Source: a virus. From it: DNA of 64,000 nucleotides. Shown here piece after piece: positions 42,240-50,541 of this stretch. The notes below the pieces were generated by a model. That model worked only from the letters and a program-made list of their open reading frames with translations. It had not been told where the DNA came from and did no database searches. Made by a program: the position numbers and the translations under genes. Each line of letters starts with the position of its first letter. The stretch's first letter is position 1. Location of the stretch: positions 1-64,000 of IMG/VR virus record IMGVR_UViG_3300028610_001490. One strand, given 5' to 3'.

Positions 42240-42250
42240 TGTATTTCTCC

Positions 42251-42451
42251 TTATTCAATTGGATCTAAATCTCTTTGTACCATTTCCCATTGTGAATTAG
42301 CAACTAAAGCATTGGGTAGATCAAGCTGGTGTTCAAATCCAGGCGTGCATTTAATCAACATCCATTCTCTATCTTCTTCGCTCATTTCGTTCCATTTCTT
42401 TTTGCTGATCTCAACTATTACTGTTGCTTTTGCTAAAATAATTGTGTCCAT
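42251..42451 (-). CDS. Hypothetical protein
   Basis: 66 residues: beta strand IILAKATVIVEIS then a helix KKWNEMSEEDREWML. First gene after the promoter at 42476-42504. Not recognised. Confidence 0.66.
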   Translation of the reverse strand: MDTIILAKATVIVEISKKKWNEMSEEDREWMLIKCTPGFEHQLDLPNALVANSQWEMVQRDLDPIE

Positions 42452-42475
42452 TGATTCTCCTTGTATCTTATTATA

Positions 42476-42504
42476 AGTATATCAGATTACATATGTTATG
42501 TCAA
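42476..42504 (-). promoter_or_regulatory. Sigma-70 promoter
   Basis: TTGACA (42504-42499) and TATACT (42481-42476), 17-bp spacer, about 25 bp before the gene at 42251-42451. A junction motif (42506-42523) lies on its upstream edge. Confidence 0.85.
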
Positions 42505-42519
42505 GATAAAATGACGATT

Positions 42520-42783
42520 TTATTGAATCTCATCAACCCTTTTTATTGTCTTGCAATTTTTTGCAATCATAAAACTTTTAATATAAACGCTGCCATTATC
42601 TGGTTGAGAAGAATTAGACCTAAGTGAATTGTTATCAATACCTAGAGGAATTGCATTGCCAGAATATATTGCATTTATACCATCTTGAAGATATTTTCCA
42701 CTTATTGCTTCGCATTCACAATGTCTGGTTTTCATTCTTAGACCAAAAATATCTTTGCACCTTCTACAATATAATAATTTCAT
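42520..42783 (-). CDS. Conserved hypothetical zinc-ribbon protein
   Basis: 87 residues. LYCRRCKDIFGLRMKTRHCECEA is a zinc ribbon, and YLQDGINAIYSGNAIPLGI matches a conserved hypothetical family in bacteria and phages that carries a G-NA-YSG-AIPLG motif. Function unknown. Confidence 0.75.
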   Translation of the reverse strand: MKLLYCRRCKDIFGLRMKTRHCECEAISGKYLQDGINAIYSGNAIPLGIDNNSLRSNSSQPDNGSVYIKSFMIAKNCKTIKRVDEIQ

Positions 42784-42980
42784 TTTACAACTCTAATTCC
42801 CTTTGAGAGTGTTCTTATCATTTTTCCAAACCACCATAGTTGCATAAATCCCAATTTTCTGTTGAATGGCAATAAGAACAAATTTGTAATGCCACAAAAA
42901 ATGTCAATTAAATTACCAATGGCTTGCATCCATTTTGGAACTTCATTCAATCTTGTTATTTTAAGAGGGTAGGGGATCAT
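42780..42980 (-). CDS. Small membrane-associated protein, paralog of 41485-41667
   Basis: 66 residues from the ATG after GGAGAATAAT. VPKWMQAIGNLIDIFCGITNLFLLPF matches the hydrophobic core of the gene at 41485-41667; tail is basic. Overlaps the next gene by 4 bp. Confidence 0.62.
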   Translation of the reverse strand: MIPYPLKITRLNEVPKWMQAIGNLIDIFCGITNLFLLPFNRKLGFMQLWWFGKMIRTLSKGIRVVK

Positions 42981-42981
42981 A

Positions 42982-43329
42982 TTATTCTCCAAATAAAATA
43001 GTTGTTTTATCTGTGCCAATCAGATCAGTTACACTTATTGTATCTGTTGGTATTTTGTTTTCAACATATTTCAGCATTTCTTCTGTTATTTCAAATTCCA
43101 ACACTGGTACTTCATAAATTTCAATTATACTACCAGGATATTGTTTATTTAATATCTTCAATACCATTCTGATATCTCGCACTGAACCTTTTCTTAAATG
43201 TTCTTTTGCTGTTGATGGTGTTAAAAACATATGGTGTTCAAAAATAAGCGGATTACTAAATCCTTCTAAGCCTTTACGTCTAATAATTGTTACTGTCCTA
43301 GTTGCATTATGTTTTTCTCTATAGTTCAT
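42982..43329 (-). CDS. Hypothetical protein
   Basis: 115 residues, alpha/beta. The nearest good GGAG is about 25 bases upstream of the chosen ATG, so the start is uncertain. The 58-bp gap upstream shows no other feature. Not recognised. Confidence 0.62.
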   Translation of the reverse strand: MNYREKHNATRTVTIIRRKGLEGFSNPLIFEHHMFLTPSTAKEHLRKGSVRDIRMVLKILNKQYPGSIIEIYEVPVLEFEITEEMLKYVENKIPTDTISVTDLIGTDKTTILFGE

Positions 43330-43387
43330 AGTATTATGTATATATTCTTATATACTTCTCCTTTACGTATATCGAAATATGGGAAAA

Positions 43388-43609
43388 TTATACACATGGA
43401 ATTTCTGGCAATATGGCAGATATCCATAAACCACTATTTTTGCTTTTGTTATGTGGATAGAAAAAATGTCCTTCTCTTACAAATGATATCTCATTATTCC
43501 CTTGCCACCCACGTACTAAACACAGAGATGGCTTTTCTCCAGCGTATTCTTGTCCATACCACCAATAAATTCCTGGTTTAGTAGGTATTTTTTTTGACCA
43601 TGTATTCAT
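43388..43609 (-). CDS. Hypothetical protein
   Basis: 73 residues: WSKKIPTKPGIYWWYGQEYAGEKPSLCLVRG resembles small phage beta-sheet proteins that open with a W...PG-YW motif. GGAGAAAT ribosome site. Function unknown. Confidence 0.68.
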   Translation of the reverse strand: MNTWSKKIPTKPGIYWWYGQEYAGEKPSLCLVRGWQGNNEISFVREGHFFYPHNKSKNSGLWISAILPEIPCV

Positions 43610-43633
43610 ATTTCTCCTAGATAAAACAATTTT

Positions 43634-43825
43634 TTACCTAATATTTTCTAATTCTAACAGCCTGTTATTTATCCAACGTCTTCTTTTTGGCGAACAAGCA
43701 TACCTTTCTGACTCTAAAGATTTTTTTTCTCCCTTTAATGATTCATGTAACAAAAAATTGAATGCCAACGGATAATTTTTTAGAAATTTTTGCCAAGCAT
43801 TATAAGACACGTATTTTATTTGCAT
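43634..43825 (-). CDS. Small basic protein
   Basis: 63 residues, basic, helical (CSPKRRRWINNRLLELENIR at the end). Not recognised. Confidence 0.62.
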   Translation of the reverse strand: MQIKYVSYNAWQKFLKNYPLAFNFLLHESLKGEKKSLESERYACSPKRRRWINNRLLELENIR

Positions 43826-43855
43826 TTATATATCCTTCCAGATAAAATCAATCTT

Positions 43856-44041
43856 TTATTTAACATACATTAAATCTATAGCTACAGATAAATCAAAAGT
43901 TTCTTCAAACCAACGCCAAATATCTTCTCTGGGTGTTCCTGGCTCAAACTCCAAAACCCACTCTTCGATTTTTTCATCATCGTTAATTGGAATATCGCCC
44001 AATAATTGCCAAAGTTCTTTTGCTTCCTCTAATTTATTCAT
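43856..44041 (-). CDS. Small acidic protein
   Basis: 61 residues, acidic and Trp-rich: EEWVLEFEPGTPREDIWRWFEE. Ribosome site GGAGAACAAC. Not recognised. Confidence 0.65.
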   Translation of the reverse strand: MNKLEEAKELWQLLGDIPINDDEKIEEWVLEFEPGTPREDIWRWFEETFDLSVAIDLMYVK

Positions 44042-44069
44042 GTTGTTCTCCTAAGATAAAATGGATCTT

Positions 44070-44324
44070 TTATTTGGGATACATTTCCATTGCGTGAATT
44101 TGAATACATGAAGTGCCTTTTTTTACATGTTCCATAACACCATCAATTTGACCCCTTTCATACAAATATTCTTCTGCAACTGCATGATTAATTTGTTTGA
44201 TTTGACATCCAGTTCTTGAACAATCAATTATAAATACTGGCAAACCTTCTCCATGTTTTTTAATAAGGTGATTGACAACGCTTTTTAATTCACCTAAAGT
44301 CATTGTTATGTCTTCAACTTTCAT
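44070..44324 (-). CDS. Hypothetical protein
   Basis: 84 residues from the ATG after GGAGAACAAC (MKVEDITMTLGELKSVV). LKSVVNHLIKKHGEGLPVFI resembles a small alpha/beta domain. Not recognised. Confidence 0.65.
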   Translation of the reverse strand: MKVEDITMTLGELKSVVNHLIKKHGEGLPVFIIDCSRTGCQIKQINHAVAEEYLYERGQIDGVMEHVKKGTSCIQIHAMEMYPK

Positions 44325-44353
44325 GTTGTTCTCCTTCAAATGAAATAAACCTT

Positions 44354-44644
44354 TTATTCAGTATATCCAAAATCTTGAACATATCCAAAAAACATATCAC
44401 GCGGATCTCCTGCTCGTTCAATTTTTGAAATAAGAAATCTTGCTGTTTTTCCACTTTCCATTTTTGCTCTTAACTCATCACCAATGCTAGGGATGGGTGT
44501 CATATGTCCTGTTATGCGTCTTGAGTTCCAATCAGAAAAATATATTGAGTTTCCCCAACCGCTATGGTTACTCATATTTATAATTGTTCCAGTTAGTGGT
44601 GGTCGTCTAACTTTCTTTTTGAAAATTTTATTAAGTAATTTCAT
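44354..44644 (-). CDS. Hypothetical beta-rich protein
   Basis: 96 residues from the ATG after GGAGATAAAA. Basic N-terminus, then GTIINMSNHSGWGNSIYFSD...PSIGDELRAKM, a likely OB/cold-shock-like barrel: small, beta-rich, aromatic. The fold is inferred only. Confidence 0.6.
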   Translation of the reverse strand: MKLLNKIFKKKVRRPPLTGTIINMSNHSGWGNSIYFSDWNSRRITGHMTPIPSIGDELRAKMESGKTARFLISKIERAGDPRDMFFGYVQDFGYTE

Positions 44645-44673
44645 TTTTATCTCCTTCAGATAAAATAGACCTT

Positions 44674-44823
44674 TTATTTCCAGCGATATTCTACTGACTG
44701 GCAACTAATCCATAGCGGAATAATTCCCAATAGAAAATATCCGTGCCATTTGCGTTCTACAAAATTGCCAAACGACTTTATTTTTGTCTTTCTTTCTGTT
44801 ATCCATATATTTTTTATAATCAT
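44674..44823 (-). CDS. Small basic protein
   Basis: 49 residues, basic N-terminal half and a short hydrophobic stretch (FLLGIIPLWI). GAGAAAAATACT precedes the ATG. Not recognised. Confidence 0.55.
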   Translation of the reverse strand: MIIKNIWITERKTKIKSFGNFVERKWHGYFLLGIIPLWISCQSVEYRWK

Positions 44824-44854
44824 AGTATTTTTCTCAATAAAACAGACATTTCAT

Positions 44855-45073
44855 TTAAAAATTCTTTAAATTTTTATATGTTTCTTTTACATATCCATAA
44901 CTACTCATAACATTTTCCATAGCCACATAATGCAAAGTGCTTATGGGAATGTCTTGGTCAGTATCTAATGCTCCACAATATAAAAGTTTCTTAACTTCAT
45001 TGGCAAATTTTTCTGTTATTTGTGCTAAAAATCTTTCCATGTGTATTGAGTCTAGGTATTCTTTTCTGTTCAT
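44855..45073 (-). CDS. Hypothetical helical protein
   Basis: 72 residues, helical; AQITEKFANEVKKLLYCGALDTDQDI. CAAGGAAAATACAT ribosome site. Not recognised. Confidence 0.65.
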   Translation of the reverse strand: MNRKEYLDSIHMERFLAQITEKFANEVKKLLYCGALDTDQDIPISTLHYVAMENVMSSYGYVKETYKNLKNF

Positions 45074-45097
45074 ATGTATTTTCCTTGTTTGATTTTA

Positions 45098-45122
45098 TGT
45101 GGAGGGATTTGCACCCTCCACA
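45098..45122 (-). other. GC-rich hairpin with T-arm-like loop
   Basis: Perfect 9-bp stem TGTGGAGGG/CCCTCCACA around the 7-nt loop TGCAAAT, close to a tRNA T loop (TTCAAAT). It lies between two genes; no U-run follows, so intrinsic termination is doubtful. Confidence 0.55.
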
Positions 45123-45132
45123 CAAACTAAAA

Positions 45133-45522
45133 TTATCCTAGCCTGTCAAGCATTTCTTCCAATTCCTCCATTGTCTTACCTTCCAACGCAGCATCTTGCT
45201 TTGATGCCATGATTGCCATAATTTTTTGCTTTTGTTCTCGTCTTTCTTTTGCTAGAAGGCGTGTTGCTGTTTCCTCCTGTTTTACTGTTACAACATGCTT
45301 GACAACCTCAATTCTGAGTGCCAATTCCCTATCTTCTTTTGTCTGCTTATCAAGCAAGCTTTCCTCATTGGCGCGTCTCAGTTGGGAATTAAGAGACTTG
45401 AAAATTCCATCCAAATTTTCAACGGACAAATCCCACAAATCTTCCGTTGAGATTGATCCCAAGTAAGGAAATCGTGCTTTTGATCGTGTTGCTACTTCAA
45501 ATATATTCTGTTTTTTTGCCAT
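45133..45522 (-). CDS. Conserved phage protein, helical
   Basis: 129 residues. FEVATRSKARFPYLGSISTEDLWDLSVENLDGI then a long Glu/Lys coiled coil and a C-terminal ALEGKTMEELEEML. This layout is found in a conserved phage family usually encoded next to a large companion, here the 680-residue gene. Function unknown. Confidence 0.78.
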   Translation of the reverse strand: MAKKQNIFEVATRSKARFPYLGSISTEDLWDLSVENLDGIFKSLNSQLRRANEESLLDKQTKEDRELALRIEVVKHVVTVKQEETATRLLAKERREQKQKIMAIMASKQDAALEGKTMEELEEMLDRLG

Positions 45523-45537
45523 TTTTTGTATTCTCCT

Positions 45538-47580
45538 TTAGAATCGTACTTTGATTACTCTTTCTGATTGACCCTTTACTTTGACTACTAGTTCATTTCT
45601 TCTGGTTGACGAAAATCCAACACCAGATAACTGATCGTTAACATCTTTTACTGCCATTCTTCCGCCTAATGCTTCAAATACTCTCTTATGTCTTAATAAA
45701 TCCTCCTTTAAGAATTCATTGTAGAACCCGTTTGGATTTTCTGTATTGACACAATCTTTTAACATGAACAGGTAGTGCCTGTTGCCAATTCCACTCTGCT
45801 CATCCCAATAGTTAGGTGAGAACATTACTACAGATACAGGAATAAACTGATTTGTTTTCAATCCCCATGCTTCTCTGGAAGATACATTTGAAGGTAGTTT
45901 TTCCTTGATTGTAAAACCTTCCTCATTTAATGTAACTTCTGCTACTTGAACCCTTTCATTTTGTCTTAGTTCTTCACCATAGTCAAATGAGAATATTTGT
46001 CCGTCATATTCTATTTCTGCTCTAAAACCCTCTCTTCCGCCGCGATTAGCAAACTGAAGAACAAAAAATTTATAAACACCTGATTCCATTTGATCTTTGT
46101 TGATCCAAGTGATGTTTTCAACCGCAACAGTATTTGGTTTTGGACGTTGTATGTCAACATCAAGTCTTCCGCTTGTTGATAAATTTCTTAGATTTCTAAA
46201 GAAAATTTCATTTCCTCCAGGTTCAATACAGTGTGCATCTAAATCATTTTTATCATGATCTCCTGCGTCATTCCATTGAATTGAAAACCTGAGAATACCT
46301 TCAACATTGCCACCAGCAGATTTTACTCTTTTTTTCATAGAACTGTCTGTTATGTTGCCAGAATAAGCCCAACTGAATGCATTATTCCATTTAAACATTG
46401 TTGGAGAATCGCCATTTTCTGGAGCGATCAAAGATACAAGATTTGGCGAATGCTTATTCTCAAAGAAAACTTCAATTTCTTGTGCCGTAGGAAGTACACC
46501 AGAAACAAAATCCTCTATAGAAACTTCCTCAATTTTTGAAAACTTTTTTGGGTTGATGGAGACATCTACAATCATTTCTTCAAAAACATCTTCGCCACTG
46601 ATTCTTCTAGATGCATCTCTATTTGAAAACAGTATATTGTTAACGGTAATGTTATCAAGCTTTGCATAACGCCTGTTTAAAGACTTTAAATATCCAAGTT
46701 CTTCAACTGTCTTTTTGGCTTCTTCTAACATCTTCTTGGTGAAAATAGCCTTTGGCCGTTTGTAGTTTGATGGTGCTACAATAACTTCATACTTCTTTAC
46801 CGCAACATCTAAATCCATATCTTCACTAACATTGATAAGCAGAGTACCAATACTATGATTTCTAATCCTTCCAATTGCCATGCCAGCTTTAACAGACTGT
46901 TCCCAAGCATAGTTTTCTTCTTGTTCTTGGGTTTGCAACTTGTCATAGGATTTTTTCAATTTTAAGAATTGTGTTAATACGCCTTTCCACTCTTCTCCCT
47001 TGTATAAAGAGTTTTGAGCAATCAGTTCCAGGATGGTTTCAATGCTATCTCTTGTAATCTCGTCCAACGACCTCTTGAACACATTCTTTGTGGCTTCGTA
47101 TGATCCTCTAATATCCCCCAATGTTCGTCCTGTATTATTGACAAATTTGTCTGGTAAATCCAAAAAGAAATGATGCCATTCAATAATCTTTCCATCATCA
47201 TCCTCAAAGTTCTTGTCTGTTCCCATCTTTTTTACTTTGCTGAGATGGATGCCAGCAATAATTTTAGATTTTATATATGTGTTCAATGCATCAATAACAG
47301 GCTGATATCTTGAGTTGTTGGTATCAAAATCCCAAATTGTCTTTACTTGGTTGTTATGAATGGCAACTACACCACCCATAGTCTTAATGAAGTGTCTACA
47401 ACAAGAGCAATCATGATCTCTCCTCTCTCTGTAGACTTCATTTGTACCTGGAGCAAAGCTATCTAGATAAAGATTCCACATCTCATCTTTATCTAACTCA
47501 ACTTCAAATAGATGGGTTGAATTTTTTGTTGTTTGTTCGAAATTCTTTTGAAATAAATTTTTGAATTCTTTAAATTCCAT
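45538..47580 (-). CDS. Large conserved phage protein with DUF2135-like domain
   Basis: 680 residues. N-terminal HDCSCCRHFIKTMGG cysteine motif (about residues 56-70), a long helical middle, and at about 420-520 a beta domain RFSIQWNDAGDHDKNDLDAH...EPGGNEIFF with a W...DLD...P-G pattern like DUF2135/YfaP domains. Conserved phage hypothetical; possibly binds nucleic acid or carbohydrate, but no activity can be assigned. Driven by the promoter at 47601-47629 and followed by its usual partner. Confidence 0.75.
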   Translation of the reverse strand: MEFKEFKNLFQKNFEQTTKNSTHLFEVELDKDEMWNLYLDSFAPGTNEVYRERRDHDCSCCRHFIKTMGGVVAIHNNQVKTIWDFDTNNSRYQPVIDALNTYIKSKIIAGIHLSKVKKMGTDKNFEDDDGKIIEWHHFFLDLPDKFVNNTGRTLGDIRGSYEATKNVFKRSLDEITRDSIETILELIAQNSLYKGEEWKGVLTQFLKLKKSYDKLQTQEQEENYAWEQSVKAGMAIGRIRNHSIGTLLINVSEDMDLDVAVKKYEVIVAPSNYKRPKAIFTKKMLEEAKKTVEELGYLKSLNRRYAKLDNITVNNILFSNRDASRRISGEDVFEEMIVDVSINPKKFSKIEEVSIEDFVSGVLPTAQEIEVFFENKHSPNLVSLIAPENGDSPTMFKWNNAFSWAYSGNITDSSMKKRVKSAGGNVEGILRFSIQWNDAGDHDKNDLDAHCIEPGGNEIFFRNLRNLSTSGRLDVDIQRPKPNTVAVENITWINKDQMESGVYKFFVLQFANRGGREGFRAEIEYDGQIFSFDYGEELRQNERVQVAEVTLNEEGFTIKEKLPSNVSSREAWGLKTNQFIPVSVVMFSPNYWDEQSGIGNRHYLFMLKDCVNTENPNGFYNEFLKEDLLRHKRVFEALGGRMAVKDVNDQLSGVGFSSTRRNELVVKVKGQSERVIKVRF

Positions 47581-47600
47581 TTGTTTCTCCTTGTTTTATA

Positions 47601-47629
47601 ATTGTATCAGATTTGATTTGTTATGTCAA
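47601..47629 (-). promoter_or_regulatory. Sigma-70 promoter for the 680-residue gene
   Basis: Perfect TTGACA (47629-47624) and TACAAT (47606-47601), 17-bp spacer; ribosome site AAGGAGAAAC follows. Confidence 0.9.
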
Positions 47630-47632
47630 GTT

Positions 47633-48055
47633 TTATTTATAATCATCATATATTTTTTGTAAGTGTGGATGTAGCTTCTTTTTGTATCCCAACCAATACC
47701 ATTGCAAATTGCGATAAAGCTTTATAATCCACCACCTATTGATTTTCTCATCAAAGTGTGTATAAAACCAATCCCATGAAAAAATTGCTTCAGAACTGTC
47801 TTCCCAATTGAATACTTTTCTTGTAGCTTCCCAATCTATAGTATAAAACCCTCCATCCTCATCCCAATAGGCTACGTTTTCAGGTAAACAATTTTTACAT
47901 ACATAAGTATCACGCAATGGTCTTTCATATTCATCGTTGGGATCTAAGCAATGTTCTGCCGTATTTGTAAATCTTCTTTTTTCGCCTAGCGTAAGTACCT
48001 GCTTACATTTTGGACAACGATTTTTAAGTTTTGTGTGTAAGTTGTTAATTCTCAT
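47633..48055 (-). CDS. Zinc-ribbon hypothetical protein
   Basis: 140 residues. RCPKCKQVLTLGEKR and VCKNCLPE pairs flank a loop, forming an N-terminal zinc ribbon; the rest is Trp/Tyr-rich. Function unknown. Confidence 0.7.
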   Translation of the reverse strand: MRINNLHTKLKNRCPKCKQVLTLGEKRRFTNTAEHCLDPNDEYERPLRDTYVCKNCLPENVAYWDEDGGFYTIDWEATRKVFNWEDSSEAIFSWDWFYTHFDEKINRWWIIKLYRNLQWYWLGYKKKLHPHLQKIYDDYK

Positions 48056-48085
48056 TGCATATTCCTTTCAGATAAAATTAGTCTT

Positions 48086-48403
48086 TTATTTGTCAAATTT
48101 ATCATTTAATTTTTCCATTACCATCTGCAAAATCTCTTCTTTTTTCAATACCATCCTAGTATTCATTCTTACATTTTGTCCTAAAATATGTCGAGCAGTA
48201 CTAATAATGTCAGGTATTTTCTTTTTGTTCTCACATTCTTTTAGTTTCTGCAAGATTAAATATATGCCATCCATCAAATGTTCATGTCGTTCTACCATAT
48301 TATTCTTTTTATGTTCAGAAATTATTAGCTTACCTGTTGTTATTTTAAGTTTCTTTTTTAGCACTTCATTTTCTTTTTGTAGGGTTTTTGTTTTCAACCA
48401 CAT
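48086..48403 (-). CDS. Coiled-coil protein
   Basis: 105 residues, nearly all helical heptads with many lysines; N-terminal LQKENEVLKKKLKITTGKL. Function unknown. Confidence 0.68.
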   Translation of the reverse strand: MWLKTKTLQKENEVLKKKLKITTGKLIISEHKKNNMVERHEHLMDGIYLILQKLKECENKKKIPDIISTARHILGQNVRMNTRMVLKKEEILQMVMEKLNDKFDK

Positions 48404-48439
48404 AATATTTTCCTTTCAAGATAAAATTGTCGTTTTATT

Positions 48440-48613
48440 TTAGTCTTTCGTTTGTGCTGGAATTTCTTCTGCCTTGATTACATGAAAATCTTGGCAGTCT
48501 TCCTTTCCATCTAGTTCTCCCGCTAAAACTTTATCAATTGCGCTAGATATATCAATTGCTTCAACTTCATAATAGAATTCCACCACTTGTTCTGCTATTA
48601 TTTTGAATTTCAT
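48440..48613 (-). CDS. Small hypothetical protein
   Basis: 57 residues from the ATG after AAGGAGAATAAA (MKFKIIAEQVVEFYYEVEA). Beta-alpha pattern similar to the start of 32098-32280. Follows the three-tRNA cluster. Function unknown. Confidence 0.68.
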   Translation of the reverse strand: MKFKIIAEQVVEFYYEVEAIDISSAIDKVLAGELDGKEDCQDFHVIKAEEIPAQTKD

Positions 48614-48642
48614 TTTATTCTCCTTGTATATTTTGTTATTCA

Positions 48643-48715
48643 AGCCCGTAGTAGGATTTGAACCTACATTCTCCTATTTCGAAGATAGTTGCTGATCCAG
48701 TTTAGCTATACGGGC
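48643..48715 (-). tRNA. tRNA-Arg(TCG)
   Basis: 73 nt: acceptor GCCCGTA/TACGGGC, anticodon loop CTTCGAA with stem ACTAT/ATAGG (one weak pair), T arm GTAGG/CCTAC with loop TTCAAAT. CCA is not encoded. Confidence 0.88.
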
Positions 48716-48717
48716 AA

Positions 48718-48792
48718 AGTCCGTGACAGGATTCGAACCTGCATAACTTTCTCCTTAGAAGGGAGATGTTCATCCTCTTGAACTACACGGAC
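48718..48792 (-). tRNA. tRNA-Arg(TCT)
   Basis: 75 nt: acceptor GTCCGTG/CACGGAC, anticodon stem TCTCC/GGAGA with loop CTTCTAA, T loop TTCGAAT. CCA is not encoded. Reads AGA, a codon frequent in AT-rich phage genes. Confidence 0.92.
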
Positions 48793-48798
48793 GTTAGA

Positions 48799-48873
48799 TG
48801 CGCCTGGGAGGATTTGAACCTCGCGACTCTTGGCTTAAAAGGCCACTACTCTACCAGACTGAGTTACAGGCGC
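48799..48873 (-). tRNA. tRNA-Lys(TTT)
   Basis: 75 nt: acceptor GCGCCTG/CAGGCGC, anticodon loop CTTTTAA, T arm CGAGG/CCTCC-type with loop TTCAAAT. CCA is not encoded. A junction motif lies three bases upstream (48876-48893). Confidence 0.92.
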
Positions 48874-48889
48874 AAATGAAATGGTCATT

Positions 48890-49153
48890 TTATTGGTAAC
48901 ATTCTCGTTTATCAAGACTTGTGCTTTCAAGAGAAATTCTTCTGGGATCTTCTTTGTTGATATCATCCCAAATTAAAAGCTGTAGTTCACCATCAAACAC
49001 TTCAAGAGTGACAAGAATGTTTTGGTTTGTAAAAGTACCATACCCATCAGCAGAAATATCTATGCCGTCACCATTGCTTCCAATTACCATTTTTATTCTT
49101 ACTTCTTTGGGTGTTATCTCATCTTTCAAAATTTCTTCAGTCCATTTTGCCAT
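48890..49153 (-). CDS. Hypothetical beta-rich protein
   Basis: 87 residues: KEVRIKMVIGSNGDGIDISADGYG and LVTLEVFDGELQLLIWDD form beta strands. GGAGAATAAC ribosome site. Not recognised. Confidence 0.68.
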   Translation of the reverse strand: MAKWTEEILKDEITPKEVRIKMVIGSNGDGIDISADGYGTFTNQNILVTLEVFDGELQLLIWDDINKEDPRRISLESTSLDKRECYQ

Positions 49154-49154
49154 G

Positions 49155-49418
49155 TTATTCTCCTAATGCATCCAAGCATTGTTCAAGCGCTTTTGGATCA
49201 CTTTGTTCTAAGTACTCTCTAATATGTGGTGTGAGTATGATTACTTTCAATGCCTTTACCATGTTGTTGCGCCTTATTGGATGTTCAATTGCCGTTACTT
49301 CTTCCATCGTATAAGGATTTTTATTACCAGAAATCCAATTGCGTTCTATATAATTTTTTGCACATTGCTGGTTTACCAATGTTGCTACTGGTTGGCCTAA
49401 TTTTTTTACTATAACCAT
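49155..49418 (-). CDS. Hypothetical protein
   Basis: 87 residues, alpha/beta, starting MVIVKKLGQPVATLVNQQCAK; C-terminal helix EYLEQSDPKALEQCLDAL. One base before the next gene. Not recognised. Confidence 0.68.
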   Translation of the reverse strand: MVIVKKLGQPVATLVNQQCAKNYIERNWISGNKNPYTMEEVTAIEHPIRRNNMVKALKVIILTPHIREYLEQSDPKALEQCLDALGE

Positions 49419-49435
49419 TTTATTTTCCTTTTTAG

Positions 49436-49609
49436 TTATGTTATCCTTTCAAAATCTTCTGTTATTATTATGTTTGATTCTTGTGACCTGGGATCAAACC
49501 ACATTGGTTGCATATCGCGCTCTTCAATTTCTTCAGCAATAGAATCTCTAGTTCCCTCCCAATCTATTCTATATAAGTCTATCAAGTTATTTTCTATACT
49601 CCAATTCAT
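49436..49609 (-). CDS. Small acidic protein
   Basis: 57 residues, acidic: DWEGTRDSIAEEIEERDMQPMWF. TGGAGATAAA ribosome site; TSS predicted about eight bases upstream from the promoter at 49625-49653. Confidence 0.65.
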   Translation of the reverse strand: MNWSIENNLIDLYRIDWEGTRDSIAEEIEERDMQPMWFDPRSQESNIIITEDFERIT

Positions 49610-49624
49610 TTTATCTCCATTGTT

Positions 49625-49653
49625 ATTGTAGCATACCTCAAGGCGAATGTCAA
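49625..49653 (-). promoter_or_regulatory. Sigma-70 promoter
   Basis: Perfect TTGACA (49653-49648) and TACAAT (49630-49625), 17-bp spacer. Confidence 0.9.
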
Positions 49654-49677
49654 GTAAAAATGGTGTTGTGATAAAAT

Positions 49678-49914
49678 CTAGCTTTCATCTATGGATTTTG
49701 CATTTTGAAAATCTTGAAACATACAGTGATTGAATTTTTGATTCAACATTTTTTCAATGTTCTCATCTGTTATGATTGTTTCAAGTTTATATAATACTAA
49801 TCTTGTTTGAGGCAAACATTTTTTTATTTCTTTAAATGTTTGTTTTGCTTTATCTTCATCAAAATAATAATGTGTGTTTAGAGTTCCCGTTATCCAATAT
49901 ATTGTTTTTTTCAT
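49678..49914 (-). CDS. Hypothetical protein
   Basis: 78 residues, beta-alpha; MKKTIYWITGTLNTHYYFDEDKA. Not recognised. Confidence 0.65.
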   Translation of the reverse strand: MKKTIYWITGTLNTHYYFDEDKAKQTFKEIKKCLPQTRLVLYKLETIITDENIEKMLNQKFNHCMFQDFQNAKSIDES

Positions 49915-49916
49915 TA

Positions 49917-50312
49917 TTATCCTTCGCTATGCCCACCCATACTAATAGCCATAAGATTAGAAATTGTTCCATCCCTATCTAATCCATCTGTATAATCCAC
50001 ATATCCACATCTTTTATCTGTGGGTGTCATCAATGCCCATTCGCATTCACTGAACAATTCTTTATACATTGCTTCAACTTCTGATTCTGTGGGATCAACT
50101 TTACCTGGATAGTCAGAGTCAAAATACTCACCACAATTCTGACAAAACATATCGCAACCGTCTTCATTTTCTCCTTTTTCATCCTCATATAAATCGAAAA
50201 GGTGTTGTGCATCAGCATCAATATCATCATGATACCAATGTGCTTCACAATTAGGACAAAGCGTATATGGTTCTTTGTTATTTTGATATTCTGATTGCAT
50301 TTTTATTCTCAT
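49917..50312 (-). CDS. Hypothetical protein with zinc ribbon
   Basis: 131 residues from the ATG after GGAGGATAAC. CPNCEAHWYHDD and MFCQNCGEYFDSD are the two halves of a zinc ribbon separated by an acidic helix. Last 45 residues not recognised. Overlaps no other gene once the correct start is used. Confidence 0.7.
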   Translation of the reverse strand: MRIKMQSEYQNNKEPYTLCPNCEAHWYHDDIDADAQHLFDLYEDEKGENEDGCDMFCQNCGEYFDSDYPGKVDPTESEVEAMYKELFSECEWALMTPTDKRCGYVDYTDGLDRDGTISNLMAISMGGHSEG

Positions 50313-50313
50313 G

Positions 50314-50529
50314 TTATCCTCCAAACCTAGTTGGGTGTGTCTGAATGGGTTTGCCCAATTTCCAATTGAGCAAATCAATTTGGTCACCATTAGAAATATA
50401 TTCTTGTTCTACTCGTGTTAATGTATCAAAAGGGTCTTCATCGTTTGTGCCACAAAATGAATCACCCATTATCTCTTCAATTTCTTGTTGTCTAGCCAAA
50501 AGTTGTTCAAGCTTTTCTTTATCTGACAT
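50314..50529 (-). CDS. Small coiled-coil protein
   Basis: 71 residues: KEKLEQLLARQQEIEEIMG coiled coil, then a polar tail. Its ATG is embedded in the distal arm of the junction motif (50528-50545), whose variable centre supplies the GGAG. Confidence 0.62.
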   Translation of the reverse strand: MSDKEKLEQLLARQQEIEEIMGDSFCGTNDEDPFDTLTRVEQEYISNGDQIDLLNWKLGKPIQTHPTRFGG

Positions 50530-50541
50530 AAAATGCTCCTT

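Larger units (their letters stand above)
32986..44854 (-). promoter_or_regulatory. Junction motif copies, 33.0-44.9 kb
   Basis: Perfect: 32986-33003, 35763-35780, 36512-36529, 37276-37293, 37936-37953, 39446-39463, 39719-39736, 40628-40645, 42506-42523, 42993-43010, 43842-43859, 44056-44073, 44660-44677. Variants: 41243-41260, 41957-41974, 43621-43637, 44339-44356, 44837-44854. The plus-strand ATGAAA form begins to be common here. Confidence 0.85.
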
